Below, in pieces: positions 1 to 5,516 of a stretch of 9,842 bases of DNA. This DNA comes from a candidate division Zixibacteria bacterium 4484_93 (GTDB taxonomy: Bacteria > UBP14 > UBA6098 > 4484-93). Where the stretch lies: NCBI GenBank assembly GCA_002085385.1, contig NATO01000034.1, forward strand, positions 1 to 9,842, read 5' to 3'. The notes under the pieces were generated by a model. The model saw only the letters and a list, made by a program, of their open reading frames with translations, searched no databases and was not told where the DNA came from. The translations under genes and the position numbers were made by a program. The stretch's first letter is position 1; each line of letters begins with the position of its first letter.

Positions 1-279
1 TTTTCCCCTATATTCAAGAGCGTCCGCAAGTGGCAGAAAGAGTATGGCTGGCACAGACCACCACAACAAACAGGAAATCTTATACTCCCCTGTTTTATAA
101 GAGACCATTTCGAGAACGCTTACACCCAGTTCATCAATGCCAGGGTGAAGCCCGGAGATGAGAATGCGAGAGAAGCGCTCTTAGACACAAGCTATATCGA
201 GGGGATGAAAAGATACGACATCGAGCTCGGGGAAACCATCGACCCTATCTGGGAGAAACACTATAGACAGAAAAGCTGA
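1..279 (+). CDS. C-terminal 92 residues of a protein resembling radical SAM enzymes (5' end outside window)
   Basis: Reading frame 1 is open from the first base to a TGA at 277-279. The visible part holds only the C-terminal tail, with no catalytic motif. Two stretches, LPCFIRDH (residues 29-36 of the fragment) and DPIWEKHYR near the end, resemble the tail I remember from a group of bacterial and archaeal radical SAM proteins, where a PC.IRDH segment precedes a charged helix ending in DPIWE..Y. That match is from memory and the diagnostic CxxxCxxC lies upstream of the window, so the family call is tentative. Codon use matches the downstream genes. The stop codon lies only 8 bases before a strong -35 element and no terminator hairpin separates them, so this gene may be the end of a preceding transcript that reads through. 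Confidence 0.5.
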   Translation, partial: FSPIFKSVRKWQKEYGWHRPPQQTGNLILPCFIRDHFENAYTQFINARVKPGDENAREALLDTSYIEGMKRYDIELGETIDPIWEKHYRQKS

Positions 280-287
280 ATTTCGGA

Positions 288-315
288 TTGACATCTTCAC
301 AATAGAAATTATATT
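288..315 (+). promoter_or_regulatory. Sigma-70 type promoter for the parvulin-like gene and downstream operon
   Basis: A perfect TTGACA (-35) at 288-293 is followed after 16 bases by TATATT (-10, five of six consensus bases) at 310-315. Transcription would start near 321-323, giving a leader of about 35 bases before the ATG at 357. The location fits: it fills most of the 77-base gap between the upstream stop codon and the first gene of the tightly packed series. No other non-coding gap in the window carries as good a pair. Promoter activity is inferred from sequence only. Confidence 0.7.
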
Positions 316-330
316 AATAGGTTCACAAGA

Positions 331-342
331 GCAAATCGCTAA
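331..342 (+). repeat. Leader element copy 1: GCAAATCGCTAA
   Basis: This 12-base element lies in the leader of the parvulin-like gene at -26 to -15 from its ATG. It recurs with one mismatch at the same distance before the DUF1015 gene (3287-3298). The role is unknown and chance similarity is not excluded. Confidence 0.35.
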
Positions 343-344
343 AC

Positions 345-350
345 AGGAGG
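345..350 (+). promoter_or_regulatory. Shine-Dalgarno AGGAGG deciding the start at 357
   Basis: AGGAGG sits 6 bases before the ATG at 357 and only 1 base before another ATG at 352. The 352 ATG reads two codons and stops (ATG AGA TGA). The spacing therefore selects 357 as the start of the exported parvulin-like protein. Confidence 0.85.
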
Positions 351-356
351 TATGAG

Positions 357-1223
357 ATGAGAAGCTTTTTTATCCTTTTGGTAGCATTGCTCCTTGCTTT
401 TCCCCTGCTCGCACAGAGCACATCACCACTCGTGATAGATGGCAAGAGCTATAGCTGCGAGGAAATAAAGGCTATGTTCTCACTCGATTACGGCACCTGT
501 CCTACCTGCGGTCCAAAGGCAGAGGAACTCTCAAAAGATAATATCGACCGCATAATAAATAAATGGGTTACACAGAAAGCAATCTCCGATTCCATTTTGG
601 CATCTGGGGTGGAGAAAAGCCTGACATATCAGGCGGAGCTCGAGCGGTTCAAACAGGAGCTTGCAAGAAGGGTGTTTCAGGAGGAAATATTCCCGAAAAG
701 GGTAACTGTCACAGAGGAAGAGATAAACTCATTTTACGAGCAGGCAACCTGGTATGAACGCCCGAGGACAATCTTTGTGGCAATCGCCTATCTTTACGAC
801 TCGACCGCCGTCGAAAAGGCAACAGAAGAGCTGGCAAAGGTCGAATATAAGGGAAGGGAAGCAAGCTACGAACAGTCACGAGGGTTCGAGTGGGGTTCTA
901 TCGAGATAAGAGAGTTCGCGGCTCCAGAGGAAAAACAGCCTGGATATGAGGACCCTATCTTCGACGCTGTGAAAAATCTCCCCGAGGGGAAGAGCTCGTC
1001 TCCCGTGAGCATCGAGGGGGAAAAGAAGATTATAGCAAAGGTTTTGAAGGTTCTCCCGGCGGGAAAGATACCTCTCGAGGAGGTAAAAGAGGATATAAAG
1101 AGACAGATAATCTCCAATAAGGCTAACGAATGGGAGAACAAAATAGGGCAGAACGCATTGATGAAGATGAACCTTTCTGCTGACTACGAGAAGATAAAGA
1201 ACTGTTTAATTGGTAAGCAGTAA
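357..1223 (+). CDS. Exported SurA/PpiC-like (parvulin-type) folding factor, probably without isomerase activity
   Basis: This 288-residue protein begins with a Sec signal peptide: Arg2, a hydrophobic core at about residues 4-18, and likely cleavage after Ala19. There is no lipobox cysteine, so it should be periplasmic or secreted. A helical chaperone-like region (about 55-130, including the VTVTEEEINSFYEQ segment typical of SurA/PrsA/PpiC proteins) precedes a parvulin-like domain at about 136-235. That domain keeps the pattern of aromatic-G, E-phi-Ile-Phe, L..G..S.PV, II.KV seen in the family. The protein contains no histidine at all, so the paired histidines of classical parvulins are missing, and a chaperone role is more likely than proline isomerisation. 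The mature part has four cysteines (34, 48, 51, 283), two in a CPTC motif that could form a disulfide or bind metal. It is the first gene after the promoter, and yebC follows after 14 bases. The family call is good; the client proteins are unknown. Confidence 0.75.
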   Translation: MRSFFILLVALLLAFPLLAQSTSPLVIDGKSYSCEEIKAMFSLDYGTCPTCGPKAEELSKDNIDRIINKWVTQKAISDSILASGVEKSLTYQAELERFKQELARRVFQEEIFPKRVTVTEEEINSFYEQATWYERPRTIFVAIAYLYDSTAVEKATEELAKVEYKGREASYEQSRGFEWGSIEIREFAAPEEKQPGYEDPIFDAVKNLPEGKSSSPVSIEGEKKIIAKVLKVLPAGKIPLEEVKEDIKRQIISNKANEWENKIGQNALMKMNLSADYEKIKNCLIGKQ

Positions 1224-1237
1224 CAAAAGAGGTAAGT

Positions 1238-1990
1238 GTGAGCGGACACTCGAAGTGGGCAAAGATAAAGAGAAAGAAGGGTAGCAAGGACGAGAAGCGT
1301 GGCAGGATATTCACCAAACTGATAAAGGAGATAACCGTAGCCGCCAGGATGGGCGGTGGAAATCCAGATTCCAACGCACGCCTGAGAACCGCAATCGACA
1401 CCGCCAGGGCGGCAAATATGCCTGCCAAGAATATCGAGAACGCCATAAAGAAGGGAACAGGAGAACTCCCCGGGGTAGTCTACGAGGAGGTTACCTACGA
1501 GGGATATGGCCCAAACGGAATTGCCATCCTCATCGAGACAGCAACCGATAACAAGAAGAGAACCGTAGCCGATATAAGGCATATCCTCACAAGGTACGGT
1601 GGAAACCTCGGCGAAACAGGATGTGTATCGTGGATGTTCTCCAAGAAGGGTTACATAACTGTTCCCAAATCAGCATCCTCCGAGGAGGAGATACTGAATG
1701 AGGCTCTCGATGCAGGAATCGAGGATATTATATCCGATGACCCGGATGTGTATGAGATATACACGAGTCCCGAGGAGTTCGAGAAGGTAAAAGAAACACT
1801 TGCAGAAGCGGGGATAACCATAGAGTCCGCCGAGATAACAACCGTTCCACAGAGCACCGTTAAGATTACCCAAGATAAGGTCGCCGAACGGATACTGAAA
1901 CTCATGGATGCACTCGATGAGAACGACGATGTCCAGAAGCTCCACTCTAATTTTGATATCGATGACGAAATCCTCAAGAAACTCGAATAA
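1238..1990 (+). CDS. yebC: YebC/TACO1 family protein (translation factor or transcriptional regulator)
   Basis: At 250 residues this is a full-length YebC. Hallmarks seen are the N-terminal GHSKWAKIKRKKG, MPAKNIENAIKKGTG at about 61-75, the long central block from YEGYGPNG (87-94) through DNKKRTVADIRH and GGNLGETGCVSWMF (121-134), and MDALDENDDVQKLHSNFDI near the C-terminus (223-241). The start is a GTG preceded by AGAGG five bases upstream, and it gives the invariant MSGHSKW beginning. Family members were first described as DNA-binding regulators (PmpR type). Later work on bacterial YebC and mitochondrial TACO1 supports a role on the ribosome, relieving stalls at proline-rich stretches. The protein is cytoplasmic. 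yebC next to ruvC is a widespread arrangement; here a phosphatase gene lies between them and begins inside the 3' end of yebC. Identification is firm, but the exact function in this organism is inferred. Confidence 0.95.
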   Translation: MSGHSKWAKIKRKKGSKDEKRGRIFTKLIKEITVAARMGGGNPDSNARLRTAIDTARAANMPAKNIENAIKKGTGELPGVVYEEVTYEGYGPNGIAILIETATDNKKRTVADIRHILTRYGGNLGETGCVSWMFSKKGYITVPKSASSEEEILNEALDAGIEDIISDDPDVYEIYTSPEEFEKVKETLAEAGITIESAEITTVPQSTVKITQDKVAERILKLMDALDENDDVQKLHSNFDIDDEILKKLE

Positions 1991-2801
1991 CCCGATATCA
2001 CTCCTTCTACTCGACCTCGATGGAACCCTCTTAAACGGCGAACTTTCCATAGGCAAAAGAACATCCGAGGCATTATGCTCCCTGTCGAGAAAAGGCGTGA
2101 ATGTGACCTTCGTCACAGGCAGGATGCTGCCGGCTGTCAAAAGATATGCAGACAGCATCAAGGTGACCTCTCCCATCATTGCGCTGAACGGAGCATACAT
2201 AGCTGACCCTGACGCAAAATATGTACTCTTCGACAAAAGGATACCCAAACCAGTTTCCAATGAAATCTTACTCAGGTTGCAAAACCTATCTCTGGCAGCG
2301 AATACAATCTTCGGTGAAAGGGCAATCTCGTCCAACCTCGATGAGCTCTCCAAGAAGGCGGTTGAAAGCTGGCTGGCAAATATCCAGTTCATAGACAGAA
2401 TAGATACCCTCTCAGAAAGCCCGAATATGATGCTCTTTATCGGGGATGAAAACAGCGTAAAAGAGGGCTGCACCCGGCTGAAACCACTTGAGAGCGAAGC
2501 TTTTATATACAGCTACGCATCGATACGGTATAAGCCGAAATGGTATCTCGAGATAAGACCAGCGGGAACATCAAAAGGAAAGGCGGTAAAGCTTCTGCTT
2601 GAATATCTTGAGGTTCTACCTGAAAATGTCCTCTCCGTGGGGGATTTCCTGAACGATATACCTATGTTGAAACTAACGGGACATTCTGCCTGTGTCGCAA
2701 ACGCCCACCCGGAGGTAAAAATGGCTGTGGACTGTGTCTCACATCTCTCAAACAACCAAGAGGGAGTACTCGATATACTGAAACAGTTCGGACTTGTATG
2801 A
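1962..2801 (+). CDS. Cof-type HAD-superfamily phosphatase (HAD-IIB)
   Basis: The predicted protein has 279 residues from the ATG at 1962. All four HAD motifs are visible: DLDGT (Asp18 nucleophile, Asp20 acid/base), VTGR (Thr52), SKGKA (Lys205) and GDFLND (Asp228, Asp232). The C2-type cap lies between motifs II and III at about 80-190, and the C-terminal VANAHPEVK...EGVLDIL region is characteristic of the Cof/YidA group. Such enzymes are cytoplasmic Mg2+-dependent phosphatases acting on sugar phosphates, nucleotides or flavin and pyridoxal phosphates; the substrate cannot be told from sequence. The start is uncertain. The ATG at 1962 overlaps yebC by 29 bases without a Shine-Dalgarno sequence, while the conserved fold starts near residue 12. 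In-frame ATGs at 1908, 1917 and 1929 would add non-homologous residues, and no standard start lies between 1962 and the DLDGT motif. The stop overlaps the ruvC start (ATGA), implying translational coupling at both ends. Confidence 0.9.
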   Translation: MTKSSRNSNNPISLLLLDLDGTLLNGELSIGKRTSEALCSLSRKGVNVTFVTGRMLPAVKRYADSIKVTSPIIALNGAYIADPDAKYVLFDKRIPKPVSNEILLRLQNLSLAANTIFGERAISSNLDELSKKAVESWLANIQFIDRIDTLSESPNMMLFIGDENSVKEGCTRLKPLESEAFIYSYASIRYKPKWYLEIRPAGTSKGKAVKLLLEYLEVLPENVLSVGDFLNDIPMLKLTGHSACVANAHPEVKMAVDCVSHLSNNQEGVLDILKQFGLV

Positions 2802-3256
2802 AGATACTCGGAATAGACCCGGGCTCCATTCATCTTGGATGGGGTGTTATCGACTATGCTGGGAAGAAACCTGTATATGTGGCGAGTGGCTGTTTCCTGC
2901 CGGGAAAGTATGAATTCAACAGGAGGCTCTTCTTCATCCACCAGGAGGTCAAAGAGAGGATAGATGAGTTTCAACCCGATATTGTCGCGGTCGAGGACTC
3001 GTTTTACGGGGAGAATGTCAAGACAGCGATAAAGCTGGGACAGGTGAGAGGGGTTATTCTGCTTGCAGCATACGAGAAAAACTGCAAGGTCATCGAGATT
3101 CCAGCAAGGAAAATAAAGCAGTCGGTCACAGGTCAGGGAGGAGCAAGCAAGCATCAGGTCGCTTATATGGTCGGGCAGATACTCAAGCTGCAAATCAATT
3201 GCCCCGAGGATGAAACAGATGCCCTAGCTTGCGCAATATCCGCCAGCAGGATTTAG
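2798..3256 (+). CDS. ruvC: Crossover junction endodeoxyribonuclease RuvC (short form)
   Basis: RuvC is a dimeric Mg2+-dependent nuclease that resolves Holliday junctions during recombination and repair. The catalytic acidic residues fall exactly at the E. coli numbering: Asp7 (in GIDPGS), Glu66 (in VAVEDSFYG), Asp138 and Asp141 (in PEDETDALA). Lys107, Lys118 and the junction-contacting aromatic Phe69 are also in register. The protein has 152 residues, about 20 fewer than E. coli RuvC, because it ends shortly after the last catalytic aspartate. The core RNase H fold should still be complete. Its ATG overlaps the stop of the phosphatase gene by four bases and has no clear ribosome binding site, so it probably depends on translation from upstream. 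The usual partners ruvA and ruvB are not in the window; the next gene is unrelated. Confidence 0.93.
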   Translation: MKILGIDPGSIHLGWGVIDYAGKKPVYVASGCFLPGKYEFNRRLFFIHQEVKERIDEFQPDIVAVEDSFYGENVKTAIKLGQVRGVILLAAYEKNCKVIEIPARKIKQSVTGQGGASKHQVAYMVGQILKLQINCPEDETDALACAISASRI

Positions 3257-3312
3257 CAACTGGCGACTGACAATGCAATATCTTCGGCAAATAGCTAACA
3301 AAGGAGGAAAAG
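3257..3312 (+). promoter_or_regulatory. Gap between ruvC and the DUF1015 gene: strong Shine-Dalgarno, possible weak promoter
   Basis: This 56-base gap contains AGGAGG at 3302-3307, five bases before the ATG at 3313, which fixes that start. CTGACA at 3267-3272 matches five of six -35 bases, but no convincing -10 hexamer lies 16-18 bases further on, so a promoter here is possible but weak. A 6-base inverted repeat (CGCCAG 3241-3246, CTGGCG 3260-3265) spans the ruvC stop codon. It lacks a following T-run and so is not a standard terminator. Confidence 0.5.
3287..3298 (+). repeat. Leader element copy 2: GCAAATAGCTAA
   Basis: Eleven of 12 bases match the element at 331-342, and both copies sit exactly -26 to -15 from the ATG, just upstream of an AGGAGG. 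The last three bases also form the first stop codon in frame after the ruvC stop. The role is unknown. Confidence 0.35.
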
Positions 3313-4644
3313 ATGGCTGAAATCTTTCCATTCAGGGGAGTAAGATACTCGGAGGAGCTCATCCCTCATCTCTCGGAGCTTGTTACTCAACCATACGACA
3401 AGATAAACCAGAGGATGCAGGAGGAATATTACTGGCGCCACGACTACAATATTGTCAGGCTCATCAAAGGGAAAAGCTTCCCCAACGATGATGAGAGGAA
3501 TAATCAGTATACAAGGGCAAGAGAATTCCTCGATGATTGGCTAACCAAAGGTGTATTGGTCAGAGAACGAACTCCTGCCATCTATGCTTATTTCCAGGAA
3601 TACGATGTAGAGGGGAAACAATATATACGGAAGGGGTTTGTTGCCCTCGGAAAACTTGAACTACCGGGAAAAGGTGTCAAGGCGCACGAGAACACGCTCA
3701 CAGGACCCAAGGCAGATAGATTAAACCTGCTCAGAGCAACAAGAACACAGTTCGGGCACATATTTATGCTTTACAAAGACCCTGCACAGATAATAACCAA
3801 ACTGCTCGATTCTGCCACCATACAGAAACCGGATATGGAGGCAGAGGACTACTATGGCGAGGTTCACAAGCTCTGGCGAATAACCGAACCGGATATTATG
3901 AAAAAGATACAGGAGCGTATGAAAGATAGAGAACTTATCATCGCAGATGGGCACCACAGATACGAGACGGCAGTCAATTTCTGGCTCGAAAACAAAGAAA
4001 AGATGGCAGGACACGAAAAGAATATAGCACTTACACCACACTACGAGTGCTTCCGCAACCGGATGATGACATTTATCAATATGGATGACCCAGGACTTTT
4101 GATACTCCCAACCCACAGAATAATCCATTCCATTCAGGGGTTCAAAAAAGAAGAATTTCTTGAAAATGTCAAACAACTCTTCGATGCAAGACAATTTGAA
4201 TCGGTCGAGGCACTCAAGGAATATATGGAAAAGAATAAAGATATGCATATATTCGGGGTATACTTCCGAAAAGAAGGCTTCTGGTCTCTTACACTCAAGA
4301 AAAATGTAAATCTCGAAAAAACCATCACTGGAAAGCATTCAATCGAATACAAATCGCTCGATGTGACAATACTGCACTCACTTATCCTCGAGAGGTCTCT
4401 CGGGATAGACAAAAAAGCACTCGAGGAGCAAAGGAATATTGTGTATGTCCGCGGCTGGGAAAATGGGAAACAACAGGTCGATGAAAACGAGAATTATCAG
4501 ATGATATTCTTCCTCAACCCGACAAAGCCAGATGAGGTTCATAAGATTGCTATGATGGGCGAACGAATGCCACAGAAATCAACAGACTTCTACCCCAAGC
4601 TTCTGACAGGGCTTGTGATAAATGTTCTAACCTGCTTTGATTGA
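3313..4644 (+). CDS. DUF1015 family protein of unknown function
   Basis: The predicted cytoplasmic protein has 443 residues, a normal length for the family, with no signal peptide or membrane segment. DUF1015 hallmarks are present in order: IFPFRGVRY at 4-12, QPYDKI at 26-31, HENTL at 125-129 followed by KADR.NLL and FGHIFMLY (147-154), the signature ADGHHRYETA at 211-220, and the C-terminal MPQKSTDFYPKL at 419-430. The invariant His, Asp, Glu and Arg residues suggest an enzyme or ligand-binding protein. To my recollection no function is firmly assigned, and in several Firmicutes and Thermotogae these genes sit beside serine-biosynthesis genes (serA/serC), a context absent here. A strong ribosome binding site and a 56-base upstream gap suggest partly independent expression. 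The mscS-like gene follows after 8 bases, its ribosome binding site overlapping this stop codon. Family assignment is firm; function is unknown. Confidence 0.9.
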   Translation: MAEIFPFRGVRYSEELIPHLSELVTQPYDKINQRMQEEYYWRHDYNIVRLIKGKSFPNDDERNNQYTRAREFLDDWLTKGVLVRERTPAIYAYFQEYDVEGKQYIRKGFVALGKLELPGKGVKAHENTLTGPKADRLNLLRATRTQFGHIFMLYKDPAQIITKLLDSATIQKPDMEAEDYYGEVHKLWRITEPDIMKKIQERMKDRELIIADGHHRYETAVNFWLENKEKMAGHEKNIALTPHYECFRNRMMTFINMDDPGLLILPTHRIIHSIQGFKKEEFLENVKQLFDARQFESVEALKEYMEKNKDMHIFGVYFRKEGFWSLTLKKNVNLEKTITGKHSIEYKSLDVTILHSLILERSLGIDKKALEEQRNIVYVRGWENGKQQVDENENYQMIFFLNPTKPDEVHKIAMMGERMPQKSTDFYPKLLTGLVINVLTCFD

Positions 4645-4648
4645 GGGG
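4643..4648 (+). promoter_or_regulatory. Shine-Dalgarno GAGGGG deciding the start at 4653
   Basis: GAGGGG overlaps the stop codon of the DUF1015 gene and lies 4 bases before the ATG at 4653 (6 bases if GAGG is the core). It favours that ATG over the in-frame TTG at 4641, which would lie upstream of this site and has no Shine-Dalgarno of its own. Confidence 0.65.
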
Positions 4649-4652
4649 AATT

Positions 4653-5516
4653 ATGTGGGACAAAATCGTAATCTGGCTCGCCGACCACGGGATAAAAATA
4701 GCAATTATTGTTATCATTGGGTATCTGGTAATCCTTGCAGCAAGCCGAATCGGAAAGAGGCTTATCAAGCAGGCGGAGGATGAGGACAAGCTAACCGAAT
4801 CCGAGCGAGAGAAGAGAGCGAAAACGCTCGCCTATGTGATAAACATAACCACAAAAGCATTTGTTTATACGATTGTTGCCTTCATCATCCTGAAGGAGAT
4901 AGGGATAGATATTGCTCCTCTGCTTGCAGGTGCAGGTGTTGTCGGACTCGCCGTTGGGTTCGGGGCACAGACACTGATAAGGGATGTCATCTCCGGGTTT
5001 TTCATCATTATGGAGAACCAGTACTCCGTCGGGGACTATGTGGAGCTGAACGGTGTCGGCGGAACGGTGCAGAAGATAACCCTGCGAACGACGGTCTTGA
5101 GGAACCTCGAGGGGATAGTTCATATTATCCAGAACGGGGAGATAAAGCAGGTATCAAACTTCACGCAGGACTATTCGAGGGTGCTTCTGGACATTCCTGC
5201 ACCCTACAATGAGAGCTTCGAGCGAGTAAAAGATGTTATAAACGATGTCGGGAAAAAGCTTGCCGCCGATGAATACTTCTCACACTTCATCCTCGAGCCG
5301 ATAAAGGTCCTCGGACTGCAGGAATTTGGCTCATCAGAGATACGAATACGGGTGATGGGAACGGTAAAATCGGGGCACCAGTGGAGCATCGCCAGAGAGT
5401 TCCGTAGACGGATAAAGGAGCGGTTTGACAGGGAAGGAATAGAGATTCCGTTCCAGCATATCGTTGTGGTCAGGAAGGATGATAACGAGGGAACAGATAC
5501 TCCAATTTCTCGATGA
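4653..5516 (+). CDS. MscS-family small-conductance mechanosensitive channel
   Basis: From the ATG at 4653 the protein has 287 residues, almost exactly the length of E. coli MscS (286). It has an N-terminal hydrophobic helix at about 12-32, a second at about 61-83, and the pore helix at about 87-120. The pore helix is rich in Gly/Ala (AGAGVVGLAVGFGAQ) and leads into ISGFFIIMENQYSVGDYVEL, the start of the cytoplasmic beta domain. The GVGGTVQKITLRTTVLRN and IIQNGEIKQVSNF segments match the MscS beta-domain signature. The C-terminal alpha/beta part (EGIEIPFQ near 261-268) forms the cytoplasmic cage. Such homoheptamers sit in the inner membrane and release solutes on hypo-osmotic shock. The start follows the DUF1015 stop by 8 bases, and the 3' end overlaps the next gene by 38 bases. 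The family is certain; whether it gates like MscS itself is inferred. Confidence 0.92.
   Translation: MWDKIVIWLADHGIKIAIIVIIGYLVILAASRIGKRLIKQAEDEDKLTESEREKRAKTLAYVINITTKAFVYTIVAFIILKEIGIDIAPLLAGAGVVGLAVGFGAQTLIRDVISGFFIIMENQYSVGDYVELNGVGGTVQKITLRTTVLRNLEGIVHIIQNGEIKQVSNFTQDYSRVLLDIPAPYNESFERVKDVINDVGKKLAADEYFSHFILEPIKVLGLQEFGSSEIRIRVMGTVKSGHQWSIAREFRRRIKERFDREGIEIPFQHIVVVRKDDNEGTDTPISR

Noticed and set aside
352..360. Two-codon upstream reading frame ATG AGA TGA overlapping the start of the parvulin-like gene
   Set aside because: The ribosome binding site ends one base before this ATG, too close for initiation; 357 has ideal spacing.
1670..2473. Long open frame on the minus strand across yebC and the phosphatase gene
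   Set aside because: It is antisense to two well-recognised genes and has no recognisable motif; it follows from their codon use.
3241..3265. Inverted repeat CGCCAG/CTGGCG around the ruvC stop as a terminator
   Set aside because: The stem is only 6 base pairs with a 13-base loop and no T-run follows.
3254..3298. Readthrough of the ruvC TAG to a TAA 13 codons later, giving a 165-residue protein
   Set aside because: The extension does not resemble a RuvC C-terminus that I recognise, and it runs over the leader and towards the ribosome binding site of the next gene.
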